The notes beneath the pieces were generated by a model. It made no database searches. It worked only from the letters and a program-made list of their open reading frames with translations, and had not been told where the DNA came from. Shown here one piece after another: positions 16,920 through 26,945 of a stretch of 64,000 nucleotides of DNA (position 1 is the first letter of the stretch; each line of letters opens with the position of its first letter). This DNA is from Luteibacter sp. Sphag1AF (GTDB lineage Bacteria > Pseudomonadota > Gammaproteobacteria > Xanthomonadales > Rhodanobacteraceae), in NCBI RefSeq assembly GCF_014192715.1, contig NZ_JACHYH010000008.1, positions 1 through 64,000 on the forward strand, read 5' to 3'. The position numbers and the translations under genes were made by a program.

Positions 16920-16945
16920 TTTCTTTACGCGATCTTGATACGCCC
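16920..16945 (+). promoter_or_regulatory. Possible kdp promoter/KdpE region
   Basis: The stretch around TTCTTTACGCGATCTTGATA, followed by a T-rich run GTCGTTTTTTCAG, lies 140-170 nt upstream of kdpF in otherwise featureless sequence. KdpE sites in other bacteria are T-rich, so this is the most likely control region, but I cannot place -35/-10 boxes with certainty. Confidence 0.25.
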
Positions 16946-17087
16946 CGTCGTTTTTTCAGCGCCATCTTTAGAGGCGCGTACCTAGCATGTCAGGTCTCCC
17001 ATAAGCGGACCTTTCCATGCGAACCCTCTTTACTCCCCCGTTTCCGGCGTCTGCCGCTTTCCCATCCATCCACACGCGGTGCACGCC

Positions 17088-17168
17088 GTGATCTGGGTGG
17101 GAAGCGCCTGCGTGGCCGCGTTGTTCGGCTACCTGCTCTACGCGCTGATCAAGCCCGAACACTTCTAG
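17088..17168 (+). CDS. kdpF: KdpF small subunit
   Basis: A 26-residue single-helix peptide starting at GTG (a second in-frame GTG lies 9 nt upstream). The ending GYLLYALIKPEHF closely matches the KdpF signature (YLxYALxxPExF). KdpF stabilises the KdpFABC potassium pump in the inner membrane. It is followed by a second tiny membrane peptide and then kdpA. It lacks an obvious Shine-Dalgarno sequence. Confidence 0.85.
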   Translation: MIWVGSACVAALFGYLLYALIKPEHF

Positions 17169-17195
17169 TTCGCAACCGGACCACAGGGGAACTTT

Positions 17196-17279
17196 ATGAC
17201 CGACTTCGTATTTGTCGCGGTGGCGCTTGCGTTCTTCGCCGCCACGCTTGCGTTCATCGTTGCGATGGACAGGGTTTGA
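17196..17279 (+). CDS. Kdp-associated 27-residue membrane peptide
   Basis: An ATG preceded by AGGGGA encodes a 27-residue peptide consisting almost entirely of one membrane helix (FVFVAVALAFFAATLAFIVA) ending in MDRV. It sits between kdpF and kdpA in the same direction, 27 nt after kdpF and 12 nt before kdpA. Similar tiny 'F/V-rich' ORFs accompany kdpF in many bacteria; the role is unknown. It could be a second small subunit of the pump. Confidence 0.65.
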   Translation: MTDFVFVAVALAFFAATLAFIVAMDRV

Positions 17280-17291
17280 GGACGCCAGAGC

Positions 17292-18995
17292 ATGTCACTT
17301 GATTACGCACAATTTGCACTGGTCCTTGCGGGAATGTTGCTTCTGGTTGCCGCAGGCGGCGCGTGGCTGAACCGCGTGCTGACCAGTCCCACCCACGGCC
17401 TTGCCGAGCGGCTGACGTATCGTCTTTTCGGTATCAATCCGGCACAGGCCATGTCGTGGAAGGATTACGGCCTGGCGCTGGTGATGAGCAACGCGGCCAT
17501 GATGCTGCTGGGGTACGTGCTGCTGCGTATCCAGGGCTGGCTGCCTTTCGATTCGCTTGAGCGTCCCGCGCAAAGCGCCGACCTGGCATTCAACACCGCC
17601 GCTTCCTTCATTACCAATACCAACTGGCAATCCTATTCGGGCGAAGCGAGTCTCTCCAACTTCTCGCAGATGGCCGTCATCACGTTCCTGATGACGGTGA
17701 GTGCGGCCGCGGGTATCGCAGGCTGCGCGGCTTTCATCCGTGGGCTCAGCCGCAAATCCAGCCATGATCTTGGCAATTACTGGGTGGACGTGACCCGCGC
17801 CACGTACCGCGTGCTGCTGCCCGCGTGTGTGGTGCTGGCACTGATCTACGTATGGCAGGGCATGCCACAGACGCTGGCCAGCGCTGTTGATGCCACCACG
17901 CTGGAGGGCCTGAAGCAGCAGATCGTGATGGGACCGGTGGCGAGCCTTGAGGCCATCAAGCACATCGGTACCAACGGTGGCGGGTTCTTCGGCATGAATG
18001 CGGCGCATCCGTTCGAGAATCCCACGCCCCTGACCAACACGCTGCACATGCTGGCGATGTTCCTCATCCCTTCCGCGCTGACCTACGCGTTCGGAAGCAT
18101 GTTGATGCGCCGGCGTCAGGGCTGGGCGTTTCTTGCCGCGTTCCTGGTGATGTTCGTCGGCTTCCTTTGCGTGGTGTACCACGCGGAACAGCAGGGCAAC
18201 CCGATGCTGACCCAGGCAGGCGCCGATCAGCAGTGGAGCGCGCTACAGCCTGGCGGCAATCTGGAAGGCAAGGAGATGCGCTTCGGCATTGCGCAGACCA
18301 GCCTGTTTGTAGCCGTGACCACGGCAGCGACTACCGGCTCGGTGGACGCGATGCACGACTCGCTGACGCCGCTGGGCGGACTGGTGCCGCTCGCGCTGAT
18401 GATGATGAACGATGTGTTCGGTGGCGTAGGTGTCGGTTTCATCAACCTGGTGTCGTTCGCAATTCTCACCGTGTTTCTGGTGGGCATGATGATCGGCCGC
18501 ACGCCGGAATTTCTGGGCAAGAAAATCGAGGCGCGCGAAATCAAGCTGGTGATGCTTGCCGTGCTGGCCCATCCCTTCTGCATCCTGGGCTTCACCGCAC
18601 TGGCTGCAGTGTGGCCCGCCACTATCGCCAGCATGAACAACGGCGGCCCGCATGGCTTCAGCGAGTTGCTGTACGCCTATACATCCGGCACCGCCAACAA
18701 CGGATCAGCCTTCGCCGGCTTCAACAGCAACACGCCGTTCTTCAACACCACGATTGGTCTGGCGATGTTGTTCGGGCGCTACTTCACGCTGCTTCCCATG
18801 CTTGCCGTGGCCGGTTCGCTCGCCGCCAAGAAATCGGTGCCCGACGGTCCCGGCACGCTGCCCACCGCCACGCCGCTGTTCACCGGCCTGCTGATCTTCG
18901 TCATCCTGGTCGTGGGTGGCCTCACCTTCCTGCCAGCTCTTGCACTTGGGCCGATTGTCGAGCACCTGCTGATGTCGGCCGGACAATGGTTCTGA
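17292..18995 (+). CDS. kdpA: Potassium-transporting ATPase subunit A
   Basis: A 567-residue polytopic protein, the K+-selective channel-like subunit of the high-affinity KdpFABC pump. Selectivity-loop sequences are visible: [40 protein letters not shown] and [20 protein letters not shown]. Length agrees with E. coli KdpA (557). GAGGACGCC precedes the ATG. kdpC follows after 10 nt, which is unusual, since kdpB normally comes next. Confidence 0.97.
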   Translation: MSLDYAQFALVLAGMLLLVAAGGAWLNRVLTSPTHGLAERLTYRLFGINPAQAMSWKDYGLALVMSNAAMMLLGYVLLRIQGWLPFDSLERPAQSADLAFNTAASFITNTNWQSYSGEASLSNFSQMAVITFLMTVSAAAGIAGCAAFIRGLSRKSSHDLGNYWVDVTRATYRVLLPACVVLALIYVWQGMPQTLASAVDATTLEGLKQQIVMGPVASLEAIKHIGTNGGGFFGMNAAHPFENPTPLTNTLHMLAMFLIPSALTYAFGSMLMRRRQGWAFLAAFLVMFVGFLCVVYHAEQQGNPMLTQAGADQQWSALQPGGNLEGKEMRFGIAQTSLFVAVTTAATTGSVDAMHDSLTPLGGLVPLALMMMNDVFGGVGVGFINLVSFAILTVFLVGMMIGRTPEFLGKKIEAREIKLVMLAVLAHPFCILGFTALAAVWPATIASMNNGGPHGFSELLYAYTSGTANNGSAFAGFNSNTPFFNTTIGLAMLFGRYFTLLPMLAVAGSLAAKKSVPDGPGTLPTATPLFTGLLIFVILVVGGLTFLPALALGPIVEHLLMSAGQWF

Positions 18996-19005
18996 GGACA
19001 TCGCC

Positions 19006-19653
19006 ATGATCCATACACATACTTCGCGGCACCTGATCCGGCCCGCACTCGTTTCGGCGGTTGTTTTCATGCTGGTGACCGGACTGGCGTATCCGTTGCT
19101 GACCACGGGACTTGCGCACGTGCTGTTTCCCGCACAGGCGGCGGGCAGCCTGGTGGGGCAGGCCGGTGCCTGGCAGGGTTCGGCCGTGATTGGCCAGGAC
19201 TTCAGCCAGCCTGGTTACTTCCATCCCCGACCGAGTGCCACCAGCGCTGCCGATCCGGCCGATGCATCCAGGACGGTGGATCACCCGTACAACGCGGCGC
19301 TTAGCGGCGCGAGCAATCTCGGGCCCACCAACCGCAAGCTGTTCGATCAGGTGAGTGCGCGCGTTACGGCCTATCGCGCGACCAATGATCTGCCCGGCGA
19401 TGCCGCCGTTCCCGTGGATGCCGTCACGGCCTCCGCATCGGGACTGGATCCGGACATCTCGCTGGCCAATGCGCGCTTGCAGGCTCCGCGCGTGGCCCAC
19501 GCGCGGGGTTTGCCCATTCCTCGCGTGCAGGCCCTGGTGGATCAGCACATGACGGCGCGTCAGTTCGGCTTGCTTGGCGAGCCGCGCGTGAACGTACTCA
19601 AGCTCAACCTGGCGCTGGACGCCCTCGCGGCGCAACCCGCCGCGTCGAAGTAA
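19006..19653 (+). CDS. kdpC: Potassium-transporting ATPase subunit C
   Basis: A 215-residue subunit with one N-terminal membrane helix (IRPALVSAVVFMLVTGLAYP) and a periplasmic domain bearing the family motifs GQDFSQPGYFHPRPSAT, ASNLGPTNRKL and DAVTASASGLDPDISLANA. KdpC stabilises and helps gate the pump. It lies between kdpA and kdpB, not after kdpB as in the common kdpFABC order. GAGGACA precedes the start. Confidence 0.97.
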   Translation: MIHTHTSRHLIRPALVSAVVFMLVTGLAYPLLTTGLAHVLFPAQAAGSLVGQAGAWQGSAVIGQDFSQPGYFHPRPSATSAADPADASRTVDHPYNAALSGASNLGPTNRKLFDQVSARVTAYRATNDLPGDAAVPVDAVTASASGLDPDISLANARLQAPRVAHARGLPIPRVQALVDQHMTARQFGLLGEPRVNVLKLNLALDALAAQPAASK

Positions 19654-19671
19654 TTGATGAGGTCTGATTCC

Positions 19672-21750
19672 ATGTCGCAGAACGAAACCCTGTTGGCTGC
19701 ACAACCCACAACGCCCATGGTCGGCGCGTCGCCGGGCTGGCTTGCCATTCTTGGCGAAGCCTTTCGCAAACTGTCACCTCAGGCGCAGTGGAAAAACCCG
19801 GTGATGTTCGTGGTGTACCTGGGCAGCGTGGTTACCACGCTGCTGTGGATCGGTGCACTGATGGGACACGCGGATGCGTCCGCCGGCTTTATCTTTGCCA
19901 TCGCCGTGTGGCTTTGGTTCACCGTACTTTTCGCCAATGCCGCCGAAGCGCTGGCCGAAGGTCGCGGCAAGGCGCAGGCCGAGGCGTTGCGCGCCTCGCG
20001 CAAGCGGGTGCATGCGAAGGTGCTGCGCGAAGCGCGTTATGACGCTACCTGGTACATGGCGACCAGTGACGAGATCACCACCGGCATGCTGGTGCTGGTG
20101 GAGGCGGGCAACACCATTCCCGCCGACGGCGAGGTGGTGCTGGGCGTAGCTTCCGTGGACGAGTCGGCCATCACCGGCGAGTCGGCACCGGTGGTGCGCG
20201 AATCCGGCGGTGACTTCTGCTCAGTCACTGGCGGCACTCATGTGCTGTCCGACTGGATCATCGTGCGGGTGACCGCCAATCCGGGTGAAACCTTTCTGGA
20301 TCGCATGATCGCGATGGTGGAAGGCGCACGTCGCAGCAAGACGCCCAACGAGATCGCGCTCAACATCCTGCTGGTGGCGCTGACGCTGATTTTCCTGCTG
20401 GTCTGCGTCACGCTGCTGCCGTTTTCCAGCCTCAGCGTGGCGCTTAACGGCTCCGGGCAGCTTGTGAGCATCACGGTGCTGATCGCGCTGCTGGTGTGCC
20501 TGATTCCGACCACCATCGGCGCACTGCTTTCGGCGATTGGCATCGCGGGCATGAGCCGCATGCTGAAGGCCAATGTCGTTGCAATTTCCGGCCGCGCGAT
20601 TGAAGCGGCAGGCGACGTCGATGTGCTGTTGCTGGACAAGACGGGCACGATCACCCTGGGCAATCGCGAAGCATCCGCCTTCCTGCCCGCACCGGGCGTG
20701 GACGAAGTCACGCTGGCCGAAGCGGCGCAGTTGGCTTCCATGGCCGACGAAACGCCCGAAGGCCGCTCCATCCTTGTGCTGGCCCAGCAGCGTTTCGCAT
20801 CGCTGCGCCCGCTTGAAGGCGGCGTACCCGTGCCCTTCAGCGCACGCACCCGCATGAGCGGCGTGGACTTCGATGACCGCCTGATCCGCAAGGGTGCGGC
20901 GTCGGCCGTGCGTGCGCATGTGCAGTCCCTTGGCGGCACATGCCCGCCCGATGTGGATCGCGTTGTGGACGAAGTGGCCCGACGGGGGAGCACGCCGCTG
21001 GTGGTATCCGATGGCGCGCGCATCCTCGGCGTGGTGGAACTGAAGGACATCATCAAGAGCGGCATCCGCGAGCAGTTCGCCCAACTGCACCGGATGGGCA
21101 TCAAGACGGTGATGATTACGGGCGACAACCGCCTGACCGCGGCGGCCATTGCGGCGGAAGCCGGCGTCAATGATTTCCTGGCCGAGGCCACTCCCGAGGA
21201 CAAACTGAAGCTGATTCGCCAGTACCAGGCAGAAGGCCGCCTGGTGGCCATGACGGGCGACGGCACCAACGATGCCCCCGCGCTGGCCCAGGCCGACGTG
21301 GCGGTGGCGATGAACAGCGGCACGCAGGCGGCCAAGGAAGCCGGCAACATGGTTGATCTGGACAGCAATCCCACCAAGCTGTTGCAGGTGGTGGAGGTGG
21401 GCAAGCAGATGATCATGACCCGTGGCGCGCTGACGACGTTCAGCGTGGCCAACGACCTGGCCAAATACTTCGCCATCATCCCGGCCGCCTTTGTGGCCAC
21501 GTATCCGTCACTGGCGCGACTGAACGTGATGGGCCTGCACAGCCCGACGTCAGCGATTCTTTCGGCGGTGATTTTCAACGCCCTGATCATCATCGTCCTG
21601 GTGCCGCTGGCTCTGCGCGGCGTGCGTTATCGTCCGGCATCGGCGCAGCAGCTTCTGTCTCGCAATCTGCTGATCTACGGCGTGGGCGGACTCATCGCGC
21701 CCTTCATTGGCATCAAGCTGATCGACCTTGTGCTCGCGCCCTTCATGTGA
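19672..21750 (+). CDS. kdpB: Potassium-transporting ATPase subunit B (P-type ATPase)
   Basis: A 692-residue P-type ATPase that powers K+ uptake. The actuator motif [11 protein letters not shown], the phosphorylation site [10 protein letters not shown], and [11 protein letters not shown] in the P-domain are intact. The ATG at 19672 (MSQNETLL) is preferred over the upstream TTG/ATG pair because GAGG lies 9 nt before it and the length then matches E. coli KdpB. It follows kdpC by 18 nt and precedes a hairpin and kdpD. Confidence 0.97.
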   Translation: MSQNETLLAAQPTTPMVGASPGWLAILGEAFRKLSPQAQWKNPVMFVVYLGSVVTTLLWIGALMGHADASAGFIFAIAVWLWFTVLFANAAEALAEGRGKAQAEALRASRKRVHAKVLREARYDATWYMATSDEITTGMLVLVEAGNTIPADGEVVLGVASVDESAITGESAPVVRESGGDFCSVTGGTHVLSDWIIVRVTANPGETFLDRMIAMVEGARRSKTPNEIALNILLVALTLIFLLVCVTLLPFSSLSVALNGSGQLVSITVLIALLVCLIPTTIGALLSAIGIAGMSRMLKANVVAISGRAIEAAGDVDVLLLDKTGTITLGNREASAFLPAPGVDEVTLAEAAQLASMADETPEGRSILVLAQQRFASLRPLEGGVPVPFSARTRMSGVDFDDRLIRKGAASAVRAHVQSLGGTCPPDVDRVVDEVARRGSTPLVVSDGARILGVVELKDIIKSGIREQFAQLHRMGIKTVMITGDNRLTAAAIAAEAGVNDFLAEATPEDKLKLIRQYQAEGRLVAMTGDGTNDAPALAQADVAVAMNSGTQAAKEAGNMVDLDSNPTKLLQVVEVGKQMIMTRGALTTFSVANDLAKYFAIIPAAFVATYPSLARLNVMGLHSPTSAILSAVIFNALIIIVLVPLALRGVRYRPASAQQLLSRNLLIYGVGGLIAPFIGIKLIDLVLAPFM

Positions 21751-21784
21751 AGACACGCGTGCATCCATCGATAGCGCCCCGATA

Positions 21785-21813
21785 TCACGCCCTGCCCGTG
21801 TGGCAGGGCGTGA
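21785..21813 (+). other. 12-bp hairpin between kdpB and kdpD
   Basis: TCACGCCCTGCC (21785-21796) and GGCAGGGCGTGA (21802-21813) form a perfect stem with a CGTGT loop, ending 6 nt before the kdpD start codon and occupying the place of its ribosome binding site. There is no T tract. It could act as an attenuator, a processing site, or lower kdpD translation relative to the pump genes. Confidence 0.55.
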
Positions 21814-21819
21814 CACATC

Positions 21820-23757
21820 ATGCATAGCGGCAAGCGGACGGACGTGGAACGACTGCTCGTCTGCGTGCGTGCCGACGGTGCGCACGAGCGTTTGATTCAC
21901 GACGCTGCGCGTCTGGCACAGCAATGGCGCGCGGACTGGGTGGTGGTGCACGTGGACGAACCTGGTCACGGCCGCCATGTGGCGGATCGCGAAGCCCTGC
22001 GTCGCCTCGCCGCGCTGGCGCAGCGGCTGGGAGCCAGTTTTGAAAGCATCGCGGCAGAGTGCGTGGCAGAGGCCATCCTGGAGTGCGCACGGGTTCACCA
22101 GTCAACGCGTGTTGTACTGGGATGCCGTCCCGGGCGCCTGCGGCTGCCGTGGCGCCCGTCGCTGGCACGGACGCTGATGGCAGGCAGCCCCTCGCTGGGC
22201 GTGATGTTGCTTCCTGCCACGCCAGCTCCTGGCATCCCGCGCTGGCGGCGACTCCGGTCACCCATGCGCTTCCAGGCGTTCGCACTGTCCCTTCTGGCCT
22301 GCGGGCTGGCAACACTGGCGGCATCCCTGCTGCTTCGCGTGTTTGACCTGTCCAATGTGGTGATGCTGTTCCTGCTGACGGTCGTGCTGGTGTCGATGCG
22401 CTGGGGCAGGGCGGCTGGTGCGCTGGCGGCGCTGGTCAGCGTGGGCAGTTTCGATTTCTTCTTCGTGCCGCCGATATGGTCGTTTCATGTGTCGGACACG
22501 CAGTACCTTTTCACCTTCGCGCTGATGCTTGTGGTGGCGCTGGTGACCGGCCAGCTGGCCGCGCGTCTGCGCGCCCAGGCCACGTCGGCCATTGCGGGAG
22601 AGCGCCGGGCCACGGCGCTGGCGCGTGTGGCCCGCGATCTCTCAGCCGCCGTCACCACCGATCAGATCACGCATGTATGCGCGGGCATGATTGCGCCGAT
22701 GTTTTCATCGCGCGGCGCGTTGCTGTTGCCCGACGACTCAGGGCATGTTGCCAGCGAAAGCGGCTTTGACGGCGGCATCGCGCAATGGGTCCACGAAAGC
22801 GCGCTGCCTGCCGGACGGGGTACGTCGACGCTGGCGCATGCCGACGCGCAATATCTTCCGCTGAAAGCGCCGCTGCGCACACGAGGTGTGCTGGCCTTGC
22901 GTCCCGAATCCCTGGTGCTGGCCACCGAGCCCGATGACCAGCGTCTGCTGGATGCCTGTTGCGCACTGGTGGCGCTGGCCCTCGAACGCATTCACTTCGT
23001 GGATGTGGCTCGCGACACGCTGGTACGCATGCAGGGCGAACGTCTGCGTCATGCGCTGCTGGCGGCGGTATCCCATGACCTCAAGACGCCGCTCACCGCC
23101 ATTCGCGGCATGGCCGAAACGTTGGAAAGCACGCAGGGACTGCCGGCCAGCGAACGCGACCTGCTGGCCCGCGCCATTCACCACCAGGCGGACGCGCTGC
23201 ACCGGCTGGTCATCAATCTTCTGGATCTTGCACGCATGCAGGGCGATGGCGTGCGCCTGGACCGCCAGTGGCATGCGATGGACGAGATCGTCGGCGCCGC
23301 GCTGACCAGTGTGGGAGTGGTGCTTGGCACGCGCACCGTGCGGATCGGCCTTCCATCTGATCTGCCGCTGGTGGAGGTGGATGCCACGCTCCTGGAGCGC
23401 GTGCTGGTGAACCTGCTGGACAACGCCGCGAAATACACGCCCGATACCGCGACTGTCTGGATTCATGCGGAGACCATCGGCGACACCTTGCGCGTGAGTG
23501 TGGACGACGACGGCCCCGGCCTGCCTGCGAATATGGATGCAGACTCGTTGTTTGAACCGTTTGCACGCGGCGTGAAGGAATCCACCATCACCGGAGTGGG
23601 GCTGGGATTGGCGTTGTGCCGCACGATCCTGGCCGCGCACGGGGGCATCATCCGCGCGGGCTCCGGGCCTCTTGGAGGCGCGCACTTCGAGATCCGGCTA
23701 CCACTCGGCACCCCGCCGTCCATCGATGCCGAATCACCTGAAAGCGAGACATCCTGA
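21820..23757 (+). CDS. kdpD: Sensor histidine kinase KdpD lacking the N-terminal KdpD domain
   Basis: A 645-residue kinase, against about 890 in E. coli. It begins at the USP-like domain (VERLLVCVRADGAHERLI). Next come a four-helix membrane domain (LSLLACGLATLAASLLLRVF and following), a GAF-like region, the histidine box VSHDLKTPLTAIRGMAETLE, and the ATPase motifs NLLDNAAKY and GVGLGLAL. The roughly 200-residue cytoplasmic KdpD domain (with its own Walker motifs) is absent, and only 69 nt separate this ORF from kdpB, so there is no room for it. The kinase should still phosphorylate KdpE, but sensing may differ. No clear Shine-Dalgarno sequence; a hairpin lies just upstream. The stop overlaps the kdpE start. 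Confidence 0.92.
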   Translation: MHSGKRTDVERLLVCVRADGAHERLIHDAARLAQQWRADWVVVHVDEPGHGRHVADREALRRLAALAQRLGASFESIAAECVAEAILECARVHQSTRVVLGCRPGRLRLPWRPSLARTLMAGSPSLGVMLLPATPAPGIPRWRRLRSPMRFQAFALSLLACGLATLAASLLLRVFDLSNVVMLFLLTVVLVSMRWGRAAGALAALVSVGSFDFFFVPPIWSFHVSDTQYLFTFALMLVVALVTGQLAARLRAQATSAIAGERRATALARVARDLSAAVTTDQITHVCAGMIAPMFSSRGALLLPDDSGHVASESGFDGGIAQWVHESALPAGRGTSTLAHADAQYLPLKAPLRTRGVLALRPESLVLATEPDDQRLLDACCALVALALERIHFVDVARDTLVRMQGERLRHALLAAVSHDLKTPLTAIRGMAETLESTQGLPASERDLLARAIHHQADALHRLVINLLDLARMQGDGVRLDRQWHAMDEIVGAALTSVGVVLGTRTVRIGLPSDLPLVEVDATLLERVLVNLLDNAAKYTPDTATVWIHAETIGDTLRVSVDDDGPGLPANMDADSLFEPFARGVKESTITGVGLGLALCRTILAAHGGIIRAGSGPLGGAHFEIRLPLGTPPSIDAESPESETS

Positions 23758-24464
23758 TGAGCAAGCCACGCATTCTTATCGTGGAAGACGAGGCGGACAT
23801 CCGTCACTTCATTCGCCTGTCGCTGGAACGCGAAGGCATGACCGTGCACGAGGCGGACAGTGCGATGCGCGCACGCATCGACGCGGCCAGCCGCCAGCCG
23901 CAACTGGTCATCGTAGACCTGGGGTTGCCCGATGGCGACGGCAAGACATTCATCCGCGAACTTCGCGGATGGTCGAACGCGCCCGTACTGGTGTTGTCTG
24001 CACGCGATCACGAGCAGGAGAAGGTCGAGGCGCTGGAAGCGGGTGCGGATGACTACCTGGTGAAGCCGTTCGGCGTACCCGAGCTGATCGCGCGTGTGCG
24101 TGCCCAACTGCGGCGTGCGAGCATCGTGGCAGTGGACGGAACAGGCGCTTCGGCCATGGCCTTTGGCGATGTGCGCGTGGACCTGGCCACCTACGAAGTG
24201 ACCCGCGCCGGGCAGCCCGTGCATCTGACGCCGATCGAGTTCCGTCTTCTGGCAGCCCTGATGCGCGGCCACGGCAAGGTGCTGACGTATCGGCAGCTAT
24301 TGCTGGACGTGTGGGGGCCGGGGCATGCAGAGCGTCCGCACTACGTGCGCGTGTACATGACCAATCTGCGCCAGAAACTGGAGGACGAGCCGGCGCGTCC
24401 GCGCCACCTCATCACCGAATTGCAAGTGGGCTACCGGCTTGCCGGTCTGAACCGGGGAGGCTGA
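23757..24464 (+). CDS. kdpE: Response regulator KdpE
   Basis: A 235-residue OmpR-type regulator. The receiver domain has the acidic pocket and phospho-aspartate (ILIVEDEADIRHFI, VIVDLGLPDGDG) and the conserved Lys in DDYLVKPFG. The C-terminal winged helix carries LTPIEFRLLAALM and YVRVYMTNLRQKLE. It overlaps kdpD by one base (TGATG) and should activate the kdp operon when potassium is scarce. Confidence 0.96.
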   Translation: MSKPRILIVEDEADIRHFIRLSLEREGMTVHEADSAMRARIDAASRQPQLVIVDLGLPDGDGKTFIRELRGWSNAPVLVLSARDHEQEKVEALEAGADDYLVKPFGVPELIARVRAQLRRASIVAVDGTGASAMAFGDVRVDLATYEVTRAGQPVHLTPIEFRLLAALMRGHGKVLTYRQLLLDVWGPGHAERPHYVRVYMTNLRQKLEDEPARPRHLITELQVGYRLAGLNRGG

Positions 24465-24512
24465 GTCATTCCCAGCCCCCTCCGGATACAGCACACCCGC
24501 CGTGCGCCGTAT

Positions 24513-25250
24513 TCAGAACGTCGCCTTGATGCCCGCCACCACCCGGGCGCGGTAGATGCGGCCAGCGTCGTGTTGATCGGTGTCCCAGTAGCGAAGGTCC
24601 AGCGACGTGTGATCGTTGATGGCGTAGGTCGCGCCGACATTCCACGTGGTGTAGTTGAAATCGCGCGGGCTGCCGTCGGGCCATTGGGACGCGTTGGCCG
24701 AGGTCTGGTGGCCGGCCACCGCAGACAGCGACCACGCGGTGTTGACGACGTAGGCAGCATTGACTTCGGTGTAAAGCGCATGCCTGGCCACGCCGGGAAA
24801 GTTGGGCGAATACACCACGCCCGCACCGACGGTCAGCGCACCGAAGGCATGCGCGCCGCGCAAATACGTCTCGGCATAGGATTCACGCAACCCCTCCGGC
24901 TGGTTCCTGTAGCCGTAGTAAATGTAGCCCAGGTCCAAAGCGATACCGCCGATGACAGGACGCCATCCACCATACAGGTCCACCTCCTGGCTGGTTCGCG
25001 TATCACCCGAGGGGCTGAAATCCACGTTGGATGTCCACGCACCCACGTACCACTGGTTGAGGTAGGTGACGTCGGCCCCCGCGAAGCCGGCAGGGTGGCC
25101 GTCGGTCTGGCTGATGCCGCGAAAGACGTAATCGGTTTGCGCACCCGCGTTGAATGTGACCTGCCAGTCGGGCTGCGCGTCGGTAGCCATGGCACAGGGA
25201 ATCGCGGCACAGGGAAGGAGGCCCAGCGCCAGTAATGCAACGTTCTTCAT
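24513..25250 (-). CDS. TorF-family putative outer membrane porin
   Basis: A 245-residue secreted beta-barrel protein. A signal peptide (LALGLLPCAAIPCAMATDA) is followed by the family opening TFNAGAQTDYVFRGISQTDG, typical of the TorF/Gcw_chp family, and alternating hydrophobic strands ending in aromatic-rich VVAGIKATF. The ATG at 25250 follows GGACGAGACG. It converges with kdpE. The substrate is unknown. Confidence 0.88.
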   Translation of the reverse strand: MKNVALLALGLLPCAAIPCAMATDAQPDWQVTFNAGAQTDYVFRGISQTDGHPAGFAGADVTYLNQWYVGAWTSNVDFSPSGDTRTSQEVDLYGGWRPVIGGIALDLGYIYYGYRNQPEGLRESYAETYLRGAHAFGALTVGAGVVYSPNFPGVARHALYTEVNAAYVVNTAWSLSAVAGHQTSANASQWPDGSPRDFNYTTWNVGATYAINDHTSLDLRYWDTDQHDAGRIYRARVVAGIKATF

Positions 25251-25534
25251 CGTCTCGTCCGCATGTTCGGGAATCACTGCGGCGGATGTTAGAAACGGCT
25301 GTCTCAAGGCGGTGCTGAGTTTGCACGCATGGCATCAAGGCGCTGTAAAGAGGGCAGGCATTAGCGGGCTGCGCCGCGAGGGCTTATGCTCGGCTGCGCC
25401 GGCGCGGTACCTTTCCCGCCGATGCGCGTGAGGGGGGGCGCCGAGTGACCATCTTCGATCGCTTGGGGCGTGGCGTTATTTGCAGTGGGCAGGATACGAC
25501 TGTCCCAGGCACAGATTGATAGAGGAGTGGGGTA

Positions 25535-26488
25535 GTGCAAAATTCCGAAACCAGAGCGGCGACGCTTCCGTATACCGCCGCGCTGGCCATCATCGTGGTG
25601 AACCTGATTTTCACCTGTCTTGCCGTGTACCGCATCTTGCACATGCAGAGCCCGTCGCTGGACGACGAGGGGCGATATCACGTGCTGGTCACGCTTGCCG
25701 GGAGCGAAGTGGTTTCCATGGTGCTTTCCGTGGCGCTCGCCATCGGCACCACGCAATGGTTTGTGGAGCGTCGGGGCATGATGAGTCCGCCCGGATATGC
25801 GGCGGCACTGATCGGCCTGGGCTACGCCATCCTGGGCGCGGTACTGCCGCTGGCGTGGTGGGCGGCTTCCCACAGCTTCGTACAACAGATGGCCAGCAGC
25901 TCGATAAGCCTTCTGGTAACCGTCAATTTCGTGGTGGGCCTGGCTCTCAAGGCCATTGGCGTCATTCTCCCCGTGTGGCTGGTCTTCCATCTGCTGCGCA
26001 AGCACGAGCGGCCGACGCAACCGCCGTACTCCATGCGCCTGCGCGCGCTGCTGATTTTTACGTTGCTGGTATGGGCGTGGGTGCTTTCGGTGGCTCAGTT
26101 CGCCGTTCCCGCCGCCATGGCCATGGCTCCGTACTACGGCTACAACTTCGACTCGGCACCTCTGATTGCCTGCGTGGGTTCCTTCGGCTTCGTGCTGCCT
26201 GCCTTCATCGGTGCACTGCTCGGCTTGCCCCGGCAACCTCAGCACACCCGCCCCCTGCGTTTGCTTCTGGCGAGCGTCGTGGTGTTCCTCGTCAGTGTGC
26301 TGGTACTGGTAGGGCTGACCTATGCATTGCTGCGTATCGCCGTGGCAGTGAACGCCGGCTTTGAGCCCACCACCGGATTCGTGGCCTTCATCTGGCTGAT
26401 CTGGTTCGTGCTCTCCGTCGCCCTCTCAGGGCTGCTGGTTCGCGGCCTGACGCGGGAACGCACGGTTGCAGCAGATGCGGTGGCGTGA
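25535..26488 (+). CDS. Multi-pass membrane protein of unknown function
   Basis: A 317-residue inner-membrane protein with about eight hydrophobic helices, starting at GTG with AGAGGAG 7 nt upstream. Helices include ALAIIVVNLIFTCLAVY and LLLASVVVFLVSVLVLVGL. No motif of a known transporter or enzyme is visible. The roughly 280 nt before it, upstream of the divergent porin gene, shows no other gene. Confidence 0.7.
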   Translation: MQNSETRAATLPYTAALAIIVVNLIFTCLAVYRILHMQSPSLDDEGRYHVLVTLAGSEVVSMVLSVALAIGTTQWFVERRGMMSPPGYAAALIGLGYAILGAVLPLAWWAASHSFVQQMASSSISLLVTVNFVVGLALKAIGVILPVWLVFHLLRKHERPTQPPYSMRLRALLIFTLLVWAWVLSVAQFAVPAAMAMAPYYGYNFDSAPLIACVGSFGFVLPAFIGALLGLPRQPQHTRPLRLLLASVVVFLVSVLVLVGLTYALLRIAVAVNAGFEPTTGFVAFIWLIWFVLSVALSGLLVRGLTRERTVAADAVA

Positions 26489-26617
26489 CGTTGATCCCGC
26501 GAGTGTCGATTACGACATGAAAACGGGAGGGGACGGCTGTTATGCGGTAGCCAAAGGCGCTTTTGATGATGGGCGAAAAGATGCATTCGCTATTTTGGCG
26601 ACCTGCGGGAGCCTGGT

Positions 26618-26845
26618 ATGTCAAAACGTGTGTTGTTGACGAGCATCGAAGACGATGGAGTTCAGCGTAACGTCGAGAAGGCGCGCTACTGCTACACGCG
26701 CGCCATTAAACGCGGCGCTCCCGAAGCTGCATACAACAATCCCGGAGTTAGCTATCGGACGGCTCCACATGCCCACAAAGAACAAGTGAGGCGGAAATTC
26801 TGGTCTGTTGGCGGATCGGGGGGGCGAGGTCGATACGCTCAATAA
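26618..26845 (+). pseudogene. Sel1-repeat protein fragment
   Basis: A 75-codon ORF with one recognisable Sel1 repeat (DDGVQRNVEKARYCYTRAI, then RGAPEAAYN). After NNPG the repeat is disturbed (normally NLGVSY), and the remaining residues look out of frame. Upstream, 26490-26617 holds no good start or companion repeat in the same frame. It looks like a remnant of a longer Sel1-like protein, or a genuinely short one. It runs towards the MarR gene. Confidence 0.4.
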
Positions 26846-26945
26846 GACTGGTTCCTCTTGGGGCCAGGCACTGATATCACGCCCGACCCGAAGGGCGCGT
26901 CCTTCGATGCGCCTTCCACCGCGCGCCGCGCTGGCCGGAGAAGAC

